Positions 46,672-59,732 of a stretch of 64,000 nucleotides of DNA are shown here, piece by piece. The position numbers and the translations under genes were made by a program. The notes under the pieces were generated by a model. The model was not told the DNA's origin and did no database searches. It saw nothing but the letters and a program-made list of their open reading frames with translations. Origin of the DNA: Marsupella aquatica (lineage: Eukaryota; Marchantiophyta); NCBI GenBank assembly GCA_973895155.1, contig OZ316895.1, positions 14,446,001-14,510,000 on the forward strand. Reading direction: 5' to 3'. Within the stretch, counting starts at the first letter, position 1. The number at the start of each line of letters is the position of its first letter.

Positions 46672-49189
46672 ATGCAGATTATGGCTCAGTGTCTGCTTTC
46701 TGCTCCTTGGTTCGTACGGGGAGGAATCGTTGTTCCACACGAGGAAAGTGGACTACAGAATAAGGTCGCAGCCGGATTTACGAACTTGAAGTGCAATGCC
46801 ACGTATGGTAATCATCTTGGCAATTATCACAGTATTTCAAGTTACAAGAGGCAGCAGAAGAAGTTTGGTATGCCGGTGCCGTCAGGTTATGTCGCCGCGC
46901 TTCTAGGGGAACAGAAACTCACGGCAGCAGAGGGAAACTTTAATCCAGACACAGTGGAAGAAGCAATAAGTCAGGTATTTCCCATTCCCATATCGTCAAG
47001 TTCTCGATTTCCTCATTTTTCGGACATGAGCATTCAAATCTCAGATCTTGCAACTTGGAAAAGCAATGCTGCCGTCAGGAGCCTGGGTGTTGACCATAGG
47101 TTCCGGTGATGTGCCAGTAGGCATGGGGAGCTGTGCAAAGGGCCGTCGCGGATGGCAAGAAACGGCAACAGCTGCAGATTCTGCTTCCGGTGGACCAACG
47201 CCAATTCAACTATCGTGATACTGAACCCAGGTCGGTAGACTGCACGGCATGGCTATCTGGTTGTCTCTAATTGCTGGGGAGACCTTCGTAACCTTGGTTG
47301 GAATTCTGGAACATAATGATTCCCTAGTAGTCATCATTGTGGTGCTCACATTCCCTTTTAGTGAATTGAGGTAGGGACTACTGAGTTGGTTTAGTAGGTC
47401 CTTGGGCATTAGTCAACCAGAAGGAAAGGTTTATTCTCATCGGACTGGGGACTCTCAGCTTGACAAGGGAAAATGTCAAGTTGTAGTTCATGCTGTAAGT
47501 GCAGGGATTATCCTTGTGGCATAGGTGAAGAATTTGCAGTATGCCAAAAGGTCGTGTCTGCACTATTTAAGCAAAAGGAGAAGAAGGAACTTATCTCAAG
47601 ACGTATTGGGGAAGCTGACAATGAGATGGATCCTGTGGGCCTGATTTACCCCGCTGATAAGTCTATTGCTGCGATTGTATTCCCTATTACCGAGACATTG
47701 AAGCAGGTATGTACTTCGTTGATTCTGAAATCGCTCCAAAAAAGTACGTCTTTCAATGATCAATTCTGACGATCTACAACATGTATGACTTATTGTAGTA
47801 GTTTGGTTGCAGTTAGCTGGGTAGCTAATGTCATCAATACAACCAAAGGACGAGCGACTGACAAAACCTGTTGGCACAGAAAAACTACTTTTGGGCTTAC
47901 CTTCCAACAAATGCTTGTGAAATTGTATCTTGTGACAACAGATACAATTTATTCTTGATAAACATTGACTGGATGTATATTCGTACAATGCTGTCTGATG
48001 TCAGATTGAGTCTCTTGCCAGCAAAGATGAGAACATGCCTTTGCTACTTGTAAATCCACAATGGCGGTCAGCAGGCAATATTGTGTCGGATTTTGGCTTT
48101 GGTCCATGGAGAAGGTACAACGTTTTTGGATATTCATGATTTGAATTTTCGGGAAGAGCTAACGAAGAATCACGTATTACAGAGTCTGTCAGACACAGCT
48201 TTCTGGTCTAAGCTATAGCTATGGGACTGATCATAACAAGAAGCTCAGATGACTTTGGCAGATTTTTAGCTCTAATGTCTTGTCCTCTGTTCTGACTGAC
48301 AACAGGAAGAAGGAAGAATTCGTTAACACGTTTACGACAACTTACACATTGTTGGAGCAGCGAGTCGGAGAGGCCTCCAATGTAACGCAAGGCTTTGGTG
48401 GAGTTGTGAGAATATTGAAATGCTACCCAGGTGACTGGCGAGTAAGGTTCCTCGCACCATCAGAACCTATAACTTGGCACAACTCCTTGTAAAGAAGTAC
48501 ACATAGCAGCTACTAAACAAAACAGATTGAGAGCAATTGCAAAGCTTGGTATCTCTAAAAGTTGTCTTCAAAACCAATTCTGGTACGCGTCCTATTTCCT
48601 AAATAGGATATCGTATTGGATAGCAAGAACGCTGATGCGATACACTTTATGATATCATAATTTGGGATAAAATAGTGCCTACTAAGTAGCGGGCAAGCTA
48701 ACTCGAAATGGAATCAATTTTGTGGGATAGGTGTATCTCATGGATCCAGACGGTACAAGTGAAATGATTGGGGAGTATCCCGAAAGACCCTCATACAAAG
48801 TTCTCGAGCAGCTCGTAATTGAGGTACGAGCTTACTCATTAGTTGAAGACCTGCAATAGCCATTTGCTTCACTAGAAGGATTACATCTCCAAGTTTACAT
48901 ATCAGCTCTAGTTTGAATTCTGGTCCTGCCTGACCGATCTATCTCATAAATTCTGTACTTACAGGCAAGGAAAACAATACCTTGGAAAGCTCCCCCTCGG
49001 ATCCTGGGTGGATCGGAGCCAGCACCTCCTCCTCTACCGAAGTCCTTATCAGGATACTTGGCAGACGCCGATATTGATGAAATGGACGTGGTGGAAGTAA
49101 GACGAGCTCTTATGGCTCTGGGTCTTCCCAGCTCTGGAAGAATTGCTATATTGAAAGATAGACTGAAAGAAGCTCAGAAGAAGATGTAA
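46672..49189 (+). CDS. Plastid-type DUF1995 protein with C-terminal SAP domain
   Basis: Seven coding exons: 46672-46974, 47121-47230, 47505-47706, 48005-48114, 48306-48441, 48731-48823, 48965-49189; 392 aa, all phases consistent. The first exon (101 aa) is rich in Ser, Gly and basic residues with few acids, as in a chloroplast transit peptide. The middle has DUF1995 landmarks: AVQRAVADGKKRQQLQILLP, then LLLVNPQWRS, then VSDFGFGPWRR and LKCYPGDWRVY. The last exon encodes MDVVEVRRALMALGLP followed by SSGRIAILKDRLKEA, a SAP motif for nucleic-acid binding. DUF1995 occurs in plastid proteins such as LPA3; a plastid nucleoid or RNA-linked role is inferred from the SAP motif. The start could be the second Met (MAQ) four codons in. 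It is convergent with the MATE gene. Confidence 0.86.
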
Positions 49190-50639
49190 AGACCAGTCCA
49201 ACCAATGTGACTTATGTAGTTATGATCAGCAACAGACTAATTCGGTTTAAAGAGTTTTGTGCTCGAATCTATCTCGTGCAGGTCGACAATATTCGAATGT
49301 TTTTGGAAGAGACGAGTGGCAACCCTCTCATATGGTATGACGTATTAGTTCGTTACCGGGAAGCACATCAACAGGCATTGCCATACGAAAAGTGCTTAGA
49401 AGATCACTTCTTTCTTTCAAATCGATTGACGACAGGTTGTATCAAATGCTGTTTGAAAACGTTCGAGGCAAATTCCTGCCGGGCAGCGGGAAGCAATCCT
49501 GTGATTGTAACTGAATGGAATTTAGTAATATCTAATGTCATAACTCGTAAATTTGGTCCAATGTGCGAATCAAGCAAGTTGCCATCACATCTAGTTTTCA
49601 TGCGACAAATTTGGCAAAATACCGTCTTCTGTATTAGTGACAAAATACCGTCCACCTCAAATGCAACTGACTTGCTCACTTCCGCAATCAGCGATGAAAA
49701 GCCCATAGTTCTCACTCGTTGCATAAATCGACAGTGAAAACCTGTAGCCCCACCTGCGGTGAGGTTCTGACACTTCTAAAATATTACAAAGCGAATACTA
49801 CGAGTGTCTATCATGCTTTAGTTTGAACCCTAAGAACCATGGGCCCTTCGCGTTTTGGGCCATGTCTTCAACAGAGCCCACTTCAAATCCTGGAAGATTT
49901 GCCTTAGGGCAGGGACTAAGCACACTAATGACAAAAAAGGCCCTGCAGTGCTTGCAATTACTGTGCTGGCTCTAACTACCACATTTCCCTGGTTCATTTT
50001 AACGAACTCATTGCCCCGGTCGTAGAAGTTCTAAACATGTTCTGAAGAATTGACAGGGTAACGTTTTGAGTCCCTTCATGGTACATGTTTTTATTCTACA
50101 TCTGATGGGTCCGTGTTAAATTTTGAATCCTACGAACCCGCCAACCGTGAAGAGCGCCATCTCCAGTACTTCCATCAGCTTGCCGGAAACAGGCCAAAAT
50201 GGAATGCAGATTTAGTGGTAACACAGGCCCTGCCAGTGGCTGGTCCTGGGTAGCATTCCATGTTTGACTGGTTGTATAGAAGATCAAGTTTGCTCTTATC
50301 AGCTTTACGCCTCCCAATCAGAAGTTTGTTTGGCGTCAAATTCTTCTGAGGTTTCGTCTATTCTCGCCAATGCTCTTCTTGCCTGTTTCACAGCAATTGA
50401 GATGCGCGGTTAAAAATGGGGAAAGTCTCACGGGGAAGCACATCAGCTCCTTCCCCTCCTCGTAGCACTTTTGCCATGGAAACATTGTATCTTCGAAAGA
50501 TGATATCCGTTAAAGGAATGTCGATTAACTGTTAGGTGTTCGTCTTAGGTCGGATGAGTATTTCGAATATGATTCTCTGGTGACATGCACAGTAATAAAG
50601 AAACGAACAGCAACATAACTTTCGATGATGTAAACTCTC
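49190..50639. other. Convergent intergenic region
   Basis: This holds the 3' UTRs of the DUF1995-SAP gene (plus) and the MATE gene (minus). A plus frame of 176 codons (49207-49737) directly follows the stop of the first gene, but it has no domain and no coding bias that I can see, so I do not call it. No other feature. Confidence 0.4.
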
Positions 50640-53600
50640 CTAAATATGAGCAGTTGTGTGGATACTCTGAAGGAAATCAAATACTACCTCGTAGACCCAA
50701 TCGGTTTTTCCTGCGAGCACGGTTTGGCCCACAATCTGCACAAAGACTCCAACCATCATACCCCACCACAGTCCCTGCAGAAGTACACCTTCCACATAAG
50801 AAAGAGGAAGAATCACTCATCCTCGCATACAAATCCACTGACGACGACGGCAAGTTCCGGATCATCCAACAAACTGGGAGCTTCCGTTGACGAGTTAAAC
50901 ATGGGAAAGAAATTAAATGGAGGAAAACATATTAATTCGCAACTAAGTTCAACAGCATTGTGCACCGCTAATTATATCTCAGCCTCAATTTGCAGTTTAC
51001 GGCAGCCACAATGATTTCCCAGAGCGCTCAATTGTTCGCAGTTTGACATCGAATGTAATGAGTCAAACAATTCAAAGTTGAACTTGCTGGGTTGATGCAT
51101 ACCTGCACGCCAAACTGTTTTCTAATTCCAATGTAGTAGGCAGCTGGTAAGGCAATGCCATACAGAGCCACACCGTTAACAATAGAGCCACCAAGCTGCT
51201 GACCTGATCCCCTCAGTACTCCTGACATTCATCGACACGAACCGCTTGTTACAAAGTGGGCTGGAATAGAAGGTGCTGCCATTCCTTTTCTCAGGGGAAA
51301 AAGGTAGCCAGCTTTCATATCCCAGCATCCACCTCAAGACGGACAGCTCTTCAACCTCAAAAATTAAATATAGTGTTATGGTCTCTATGCAATTCCAGCC
51401 CAAAACACGGCCGCAGGAGCTTCCAAGATATACTTTACCTGATAAGACAGTGCTCAATGACACCCCAACTATCGAAATTACGATACTGGGCATCAGAGAA
51501 GCAACGAGCTGTACCACCTCCGTTTCAGAAGGGTTCGTGAAGAGAAGGGCCCACTCATTGCGAGAAACAATGAGCACTATTGCTAGTATTCCACCCGCTA
51601 TTGTCGCCAAAACCAAACCAACACATCCTGCCCATTTTGCTCTTCCTGGCCTCTGAGCACCGAGTTCATTTGCTACTCGAACACTGCTTGACAGCCAACG
51701 TTAGATGAGTGTTAGAGGTATATTGCTCGCAACTGACCGAAGATGGATATTTGAAACAACCCACACATTTTGCTTTCCTCCATTTCATCCTTTTCTTGTG
51801 ATACGTTAAGCGAAACAGAGGGCACTAAGAACAGGGTCAATGTGCAGCTCACCCGACTGATGTAGCAAGCCCAAGCGGCAGCATGAAGCACAATCCAATA
51901 GTTTGGAAGCTGTCCATGTAACAATTGTCAGGTACTGAAATCTCTTCGTCATCTTCTTTTGTTAGCTTTATTTGTATATAAGCCAGAGAATTTTGGCATC
52001 AGTACTAAAGTGTTGCAGTAAGCACGAGAAGTCACTGAAAAAGTCGTCCCTAAAATAATTTATTGAATTGAGAAGCTGACCTTATGGTCATGGCTGACAC
52101 ATTCACATCTGGATGAGGTAACCATCCTGCCATTATCTGAATAATCTCAAAGACCCACCATTCAAAGCTGACAAGGGCCAAAACAGAACAATGTAACAGA
52201 TTATAAGAGAATGTAAGATGTGGACAAGAGAAAGGAAAGGACATTTCATCAAAGAAAGGAACCACAGGTTCAGAGAGTATGCTGGCCCAGGCTCATAGAC
52301 AAGTCTGTAGCCTTGTAATTCAACGGACCGCACATTCTAATGACACTTTGAAATCTGTCATTTACAAGGGCATGTACAGACCAGATACTGTAGTTCATCT
52401 CTTTCTCAGAATAGTTGATGATAACTTACGAGGTCATGGCACAAGCTGGCAGAGCTAGAGAAAGAAATGGGCCCAAATTCCGAAAAGCCGCTAGTGTCCA
52501 ACCAGGCCAGGTACGCTCAAGGATCCCAGATCGTTCGAAGTTCAGATACAGCACCAGCAGTATTAAAGTAAAGGTGTTTGAGGCACTATTGGAGATCGAG
52601 GCCCCAATATAGCCCAACTTGAGTGCATAGATAAAAAACCAGCACAGAGGGACGTGCAGACATAAAACCATGCAAGAGATGAAGGCCAGGGGGGAGGTAA
52701 CCCCTTGCACTTGTAAGAACTTAACCACCGGCAGGAAGCAAGCTGTTGCAAAGAGACCTGGAAGCATGTACAACACGTATTTTCCTGACAACTCAACAAT
52801 TTCTGGGGCCTGCATCCAGAAAAAAACAGTGCGATTATCTTCTACTTTCGCATCGTCCAAGCCATGTAGTCCAAATTAAGAAAAGGACAGTGAATGCCCC
52901 TAAAGTCTTTCCAGTTAAATAATATCAAAGCTACCTGGCCCCAGAAGAGAAGGACTGCCGGTGAATATAGCCAAAGGATGCTGATTGGTATGCAAAACAT
53001 CAACAGGACAAGAATCCCACGTTGAAGCAGAAGACCTGTCAGTTGATGCTGCCCAGCACCGTGAGCTTGTCCAGCACTGGTTTCTAGTCCACCAGACAAA
53101 CCCTCCTGCAAAACTCCTAGCACTTAGACATCTTGGGTCATTCAAATTAACAAGAAGCTAGATAATCGAATCCTTTGCCTTGGATTCCGCCCATACATAA
53201 GCTTTGCGATTGTTACAAAGATCCAAGACAGGCCAGCATCAGCCCCATCCTTGCCAAGTAGATATAAGGATACCGTAGTATATATTCAAACCCAAAGGGG
53301 GCACAGTGTCCTGAATTTAAGCCCAAACCAGATAAGCTGTTGGATATGCTGTCTGCATGTTCCGATAAATTTCCTTTGAATTCTTCTCTTTTCCAAGGCT
53401 AGCAACCACCCTACAATCCAACCGGGAGCGAAGGGATTTGCACTTAGAGAGTCAACCAACTATTCCCTCTACCTGTGAGCTACGATATTTCGTCCTCAAC
53501 CTCTAGGCCCAACAGCGCTTGCTCTCCAATTCTTGTCTAGCGTTCCTTGGGAAATTGCACGAAATTATAAACTTACTCTCCTATGGGGCTGTACCCCGTC

Positions 53601-54277
53601 GCTTTATTTAAAAAGCCGAGTGGAAGAATGAAAACCAAATTCTCAGAAGCAGAAGTGCAAAGTATGATTCGGATTGACGACATGTTCGCATTTTTTGTGT
53701 CATTTACATCACTCATTGACGGACAAGGTGTCATGCACGCATGATATGGCAGGTATTCTAACAGAGACGCCGCACCGACACCAATTCCAGAGAACAAGAA
53801 GTCACACAACAGATGGAGAGCGAATGAAGGAACTTTGATGTCCCCAAAAGAACCAAAGAGAAATGAGACGTAAATAAATGAATGAGCGAATGAATGGTCG
53901 TTCATAGGCCACACGGAGGGAAATAGAGCGAGGACCACAGATGGGCCCGAGGGCATCATGAGACTTACGAGGATTGCAAAACCAAATACGTTGGCGAAGC
54001 TGGCGGCCATCGCAGCTCCAGCAAGGGGAAGAGCACCCAATCGCCCCACAAAAGCGACGGAGACGAGGGCCACAGAGAAGTCCAACAAGCCCATCATCAC
54101 CACAGGTGTGCCCAGACGGACCTGGTGCTTAGCCTCTTTCCGTGCCTCCTCCAATGCCGGCCTTTCGTGCAATCCGATATCTTCCTTGCTACGGGTCTCT
54201 AACAGCGGGGCCCCAAGACCGCCAACTTCATGATGCCCATTTCCCGCATGGGAATCTCCATTCCCTCGAGCTTCCAT
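50640..54277 (-). CDS. MATE-family transporter (DTX/detoxification type)
   Basis: Eight coding exons, starts first: 54277-53969, 53105-52935, 52809-52430, 52167-52081, 51909-51853, 51683-51439, 51221-51103, 50774-50640; 500 aa in phase. A polar N-terminal tail of about 50 residues leads into the first helices (LDFSVALVSVAFVGRLG, then LAGAAMAASFANVFGF). The family landmark after helix 2 is GGLETSAGQAHGAGQH; later come LQVQGVTSPLAF, SFEWWVFEIIQIMAGWLP, VRVANELGAQRPGRAK and VLRGSGQQLGGSIVN. These are the usual twelve-helix MATE positions. Such proteins export organic cations, alkaloids or flavonoids across plasma or vacuolar membrane in exchange for protons; the substrate here cannot be read. 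Exon 8 could instead end at GAG/GTAGTA with a further exon, but the open frame to TAG at 50640 gives a normal C terminus. Intron 1 (863 bp) hosts a tRNA-like SINE relic. Confidence 0.95.
53398..53492 (-). mobile_element. tRNA-derived SINE-like relic in MATE intron 1
   Basis: On the minus strand GTAGCTCACAGGTAGAGGGA resembles a tRNA A box (TAGCTCAGNNGGTAGAG) and, about 30 bases on, GTGCAAATCCCTTCG resembles a B box (GTTCGAATCCC). The spacing is tRNA-like, but anticodon and acceptor stems do not pair fully. It fits a SINE head or degenerate tRNA rather than a working tRNA gene. Confidence 0.45.
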
Positions 54278-56680
54278 TTTGAAACCCTCGACTGCAAGTC
54301 AGTTCTGTCCTAAAAGGTGCCCTTAATAGTGCATCTGGCGTGTAACACTTTAGTACTCAAGCACTACTCCGTCCTTAGTCTGCCTGTCTGTGTGTGCAAT
54401 TCCCAACTTTATGAATCACGCGACCCAATCACTGACTTCAATTTCTACGGACGGGCCAACTCCTTCCCACTGCGGTTTTTTCCGAATGCTCACGGTCTCG
54501 ACAATGCTTGATCGGCAAATAGACCAATGCACGACCTTTTTCCATCCATTTCAAAACGTTCCGGTCGACTATAGTAATCAAATGCTTGCAATTCAGAACA
54601 GATCAGACAGAACAGAGCCAAGATTGCGTCACAATAACTGGGAGTGCTCGATCTTTATTAAACCCCCAGCGAACGCATTTTCCTCGTCTCCAATCTTCTC
54701 TCGATCGAGATAAATCTCCAGATGTCCCTCCTTGTCTGCTGCTCTTCGTCCGTAGACACCCACACACCCACCAGCATCTATTAAGGTGGAAGGAACGATG
54801 CTCCGGGCGTAGGTCAATCACAGCTAGCATTAACATTCCTCTGACTGGAGAACTGCACTTCCAGCTGGCAAACAGCTGTGGACAACATGAACGAAGGGCT
54901 GATCACATGAGAAAGTCTGACAAGCAGATGCACAAACCCATCACGTACAAAGACATTTGCTCGAAGATCCGAATTGCCTGTTTTCAATATGCTCTCCCGT
55001 CGCTACTGCCTCAAACTTTCCCCTCCCAGGTGCCACCCGCAACGCACTCCACCGATGAGGGCAGCCAACTGAGGGAGCGAAGATCCGGATTGACCGTCAG
55101 AATCAATTCCGAATATTGATACAGTTAGGCAAATGAGACAAGAATGGTGCAAATAACAGTGGCATTTCCTCAGAACGAGACTTTACGCTCGTACGTTTCT
55201 CCAGAATTATCTTCGTTTTGCAAACTCGCCTTGATTGATTCTACAAAAGATCGTTCTTCATGAATGTGCAAGTGAAACTCTAAGAGGGGCAATCCCGTCT
55301 TGACCTGTGTCCAATTCAAAGATGGAGTTACCAATCTTTGCCTCGTTTTCAAATCCACTTTGTCAGACTGGAAACGCTGGATTCATTCACACAATCAGAA
55401 TCATTGGCCGCAATACACAAAGAGGATTTCACGTTCAGTGGTTCGAAGACTAGTCGAACCACAAAGTCTATGACTTCGCTTTGGAATGCCAAGTGATGAT
55501 GCACATGTGCATACACAATTGGTGAAAAACCAAGGATTACTGCATCTAATCTCATGAATGAGGTTGTTCAAAAGTCGAGACCTCCGACCACATTTGGTAG
55601 TTACAGTACAAACCTTCGCTGGGATGTGACAAGTACGAACTACCAAGCATTTCTTACAGTACAATTCTACTGCAACAGTAATAAGTTGTCTCTCATAGAA
55701 GAGCCTACTTTAGTAATCCACTAACTTAGGTCTCGGTAGCTGCTTGGGACGATTGATGCATTCCCCAATCCAGCCAGGCAGGAAATAAACTAAGACCCAA
55801 GGACGAGAGAATGAGAACTCGGGAAGCGACGCTATCCCAAATCTCGAAACTGGTGCCGACCAGACCACGCCTTTCCGCAGCTGGGAGGAAGACACGGCGC
55901 TCAACTGGGTCCGTAATCAGGCGACTCGTTGCTTCAGCTTTCTCCACAACAGTACGATCCTCCCCGGTTGTTCTTTGCACCACCGATAACTACGCTCGTA
56001 CTAATAAAACGCGTGAAACTTGATCAAAAGTGCAGCAATTCATTAGTCTATCTGGTGATATGATCATATTACCACCAACAGCTGCTGACGAACTCGATTG
56101 CATTCGTTCTAGGGATTACGTGACTGAATCTACACACCTCCACCCACGAGACTGTTGTGTCAGCAGGACAGTCACCGAGATTCGCCACTCGTCGTCCTTA
56201 GTACTCCGCAACGTCTTCGAGGGTTAGATTCTCAGCAGCTTGTACTGTAGTACTGCAGCAGGTAATTCAGGGAGCTTTGTCGACAAACCTATCGATTCCT
56301 CGGCTCCGTTTGGGTTGGTCTCCACTATTCCCAGACGTCACACTCCACCTGCCTCATGTTCAGAGCAGCAGACCCAACAAATTCATCATCAGAAACAGAG
56401 GACGGCTCTCTGATGATGAGAAGAGGGACAATACGGTAGAGCTGGTGCAGGAGTGTCGAAGCAGAATCGCCTCAGATTGGATGGTTTCAATTCGTAATCG
56501 GACACGAGGAGATCACCTATTAGTACAGCAGTTGGCGGGCACGCGTTGGTCGATGGGAAGATGGAGTTTCGTACTTCGTGAAAAGCTCGAACAGAACAGA
56601 GCGCGAGAAACGAGGACACACTCATGCGGGGATTTCTTTGGATCCATTTTCTTCTAGGGGGTCACAAAGGGAATCTCAAA
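54278..56680. other. Upstream of MATE: no gene called
   Basis: The MATE promoter should lie in the first few hundred bases. Further on are several open frames on both strands (longest 177 codons at 54586-55119 plus; 126 codons at 56277-56657 plus). None has a family motif, membrane pattern or splice logic that I can support. Confidence 0.35.
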
Positions 56681-56689
56681 CCTCAGCAT

Positions 56690-57480
56690 CTGATGCTTAA
56701 CTTAGTAGTTAAGGTTAATTGAGGAATCCAAATTCATGATCAGAGGATTCAGAGGTCTCGTGGATCATGATCTGAATACACAAGGCCAGTTCATCAATAG
56801 GGCGTTCGTTCACCAATAGGGCGTCTCAAAATTTACCATTTATTAAACTAACATTTCTCAAACCCTCAGAACTAACATTTATCAAACTAACATTTCTCAA
56901 AGCCTACAATTTCATAGACTATCATTCATAGTCTATGACTTTTTGCAATAAGGATTGTTCTTATGCCATTACCATGTCAGTATATAAGCATGGATTGGTC
57001 TTATGCCGTTACCATGTCAATATATAAGCATTTCTCAAAGCTGACAATTTCATGGACTATGAAATTAGTAGTCCATGACTTTTTGCAATAAGGATTCATT
57101 TGGTCTTATGCCATTTACCATCATTCACTAGTCACTGTATTAAAAAAAAAAAACTTTTACGCAGCCTTGTAAAAAATTATGACCATTCATTTGTGGCCAA
57201 ATGTCATAATTCATGATCCATAACTTTCTATCATAAATTGGTCATGTGTTCTGACGTACAGTAAATAAAGCTTTGGATTACCATATGTTATGACAGTACG
57301 TAAAGCTGTGGATTACCAAATTCAGTATCCATAACTTTCTGTCATAAAGATAGGTTATATGTTATGACCACAAGTAAAGCTATGGACTACCAAATTCATG
57401 CCTAATAACTTTCTGCCATAAAGATTGTCATATGTAATGGTCATATGTGATGACCACAAGTCTATGTAGAAGCTAGTGGA
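56690..57480. repeat. AT-rich tandem repeats
   Basis: Two overlapping sets. 56840-57125 repeats CATTTCTCAAAGC, TATGACTTTTTGCAATAAGGAT and CTTATGCC(A/G)TTACCATG two to three times. 57215-57450 has three copies of a unit of about 85 bp with ATAACTTTCT(A/G)(T/C)CATAAA and TGTTATGACNACA(A/G)TAAAGCT. No coding content. Confidence 0.8.
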
Positions 57481-57984
57481 AGTTTTACATGCCATGTGAA
57501 AATGCTGTGACCATTTGCTTTGGGCCAAAATCCATCATTGGTAGCTATGAAGCTTGTTGTTGAGAAGCCCCATTATGTCACTCCCAAAATTGAACAAAAT
57601 TACCAACGTGCTTTCTAAATTACTATACTATTCCCTTGCAAGGATAGGTGGGCCATAAATAACTCAAATAATAGGAATAGCCCTAACTACCCGTTGTTCT
57701 TTGAACATAAATAGAGGTGAGGACAATAAAGTGTCGACAAATTATATTCCCAAGTGTAATAAGAATAATGTAAGAAAACAGAAAAGGAAACCCAACTTGA
57801 GAGATTTCTCCATCAAGAGAAAGGTCCAGCATACAAAGTTTCATGGCTAAAAATTAGTGGAGGAAAGGTCAGGAAACCAAAATAGCTGAAAATTAAACCA
57901 AATTGCAGTGTAATTTACCAAACACTTCCAGTTCCTTTAAGCCTCTATTCCCATTTCCTTTGGGTGTACTCTTGTTATGTTCCA

Positions 57985-59560
57985 TTTCTTCTTTTGCTTT
58001 TCTTTTTTTTTAACTTTTTTTATTACTGAAAAAGGCCCCAAGAAACCCACGGCGAGGACCAGAGGGGGGGCAAGGGGCGAAACCCAACAGCAAAGCAAAA
58101 GAACACCGGCAAAGGCCGCAGCAACACTGGCGCCCAAGAAATAAAACCCCTGGGCCCTAGGTCAAGACTTTAGGGCGGGAATGAGTCCTAGTCAACCATC
58201 TACTAATGGCCAAAAAATGAATCCAACTACAATCCCACATCCAGTGCACAAAATGGCAGTCCCAATGGATGGGCCTCCAATGAGAGAAAGCAAAGGTACT
58301 AGGTTCAGAATAATCTCACCTAGTATACCAATTCCTAAAGGACAAAGACCTTCTCTTAAGTTGCTTACTAGCTATTGTGATCAGAGTAGGAGGTGCTGCC
58401 ACTACAAGCTTGCCAACCACCACCCAACCAAGGGGAGATGGGGCAGCTCATACAAATTCTAGGTTGTTCTTGCATAGTTGCTGGTCAACGTGTTGTTGTG
58501 CCGGCCAGTGGCTCTAGTGACCATGGTAGCAAGTCCCTCTGTGGCCTTCGTGATAGCAGATTTCGTTTTGAGAGTCTTTGTTTGCTGAAGAAGAATGTTA
58601 GCATGCAGCATGGCGTTGTTGAGGATGAGATGCAGAGGAAATCTAGCAGAGGGTGCATTGAAAAATTTTGGGCATCTTTCAAGCCAAAGAGTATTAAGCA
58701 TTTCAGCCAGCAAAAGCATTTGCCCTGGATTTCACTTCTGGGTCCGGATGGCAGCGTCAATCTTACCGAAAAGTGAGAACCCGACAGCTTTATCAAAAAC
58801 TGTACCGTGTGCGACGTGTTCAAGGAGTCCCCAACTTTGAGTAATAGTCGGGCAGTATATGAACACGTAATCAGAATTCTCCAATGTAGTACAACTACAA
58901 TTGGGACACAGACCATTGTTGAGGCCCCACTTAAGAGTGCAAGAATTAGTGAAAAAGCCAGCATGTAAAACTTTCCAAATAACAAGTCTGGCTTTAGGTG
59001 CACTCCAGCCTCTCCACAATGTTTCCATCGCTGGTGCCACATTGTGGGGTGGTGTCCAGCAAGTGCCATCTACGATTGAGATTGAGGATCGGCATGTTGC
59101 GGTCTCTGTACGTTCATGCTGGCCCAAATATGTGTGGGGAGATTCCAGCCATGTTGTTCACCATCAGCCCATTCCCAATTCCATCCTGATAGGTTAGCAA
59201 GGTGGACCTCAGCTTTTCCTTGGCTCCCAATAAGGATATTCAGTAGGCTGTTCAAGGCAAGCACCCCCGGTGGCCTGGTGGTCCTGATGTTACCTTGCAT
59301 TTCAGCCAAAGTCTTCCATTGGCCAGATTCTCTGTTCTGAGCATCATGCATGTCATTAACAGTTTATACCTTCCAATTCGCAAGAAGACTCTTCAACTCG
59401 TAGTTGTCTTGTCTTGAAAGTTGTAGCTGCTTGTCAAGAAGACGCAAGAGTTGGTCAATTGAGAGAGATTGAGGCAATGTACTGGCTGAGGGTATGAACC
59501 TCATATTACTGCATGCCTTGTCCCATCCGTTAGCACACAGTTCAGCATGGGGGCATGGGG
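57985..59560 (-). mobile_element. Degraded LINE (non-LTR) 3' part with RT zinc-binding domain and poly(A)
   Basis: Minus-strand frames read, in order, CANGWDKACSNMRFIPSAS (about 59540), QLLRLLDKQLQLSRQDNY, a TAA, GWNWEWADGEQHGWNLPTHI (59.2 kb), then in another frame APKARLVIWKVLHAGFFTN and LCPNCSCTTLENSDYVFIYC (58.9-59.0 kb), which is the zf-RVT zinc-binding module at the end of plant LINE ORF2. A third frame continues EMLNTLWLERC. Changes of frame and stops show it is dead. On the minus strand the element ends in an A-rich tail at about 58030-57985. The reverse transcriptase core itself is not present. Confidence 0.8.
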
Positions 59561-59732
59561 GATTTCTTCTTTGGATAATTTGGAAGAGACTTCAGAAATT
59601 TGGATGTTGCTTGTATCATAAATTCTGTTGCTAGACACATGAGGCATGGTTTAGATGCATCATAAAACCTCCAAAAACTCACCCCACCCGATCCTATTTT
59701 TCACTCTCATCCTAAATTTTTATTCATGTCCC

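Noticed and set aside
49207-49737. A 176-codon plus-strand ORF after the DUF1995-SAP stop.
   Set aside because: No motif, no start context and no splicing support; it most likely lies in the 3' UTR region.
54586-55119. A 177-codon plus ORF upstream of MATE.
   Set aside because: No recognisable domain, no splice logic and competing open frames on the other strand.
58485-59069. A 194-codon minus ORF with hydrophobic stretches that might be a membrane protein.
   Set aside because: Another frame over the same bases carries the zf-RVT motif of a LINE.
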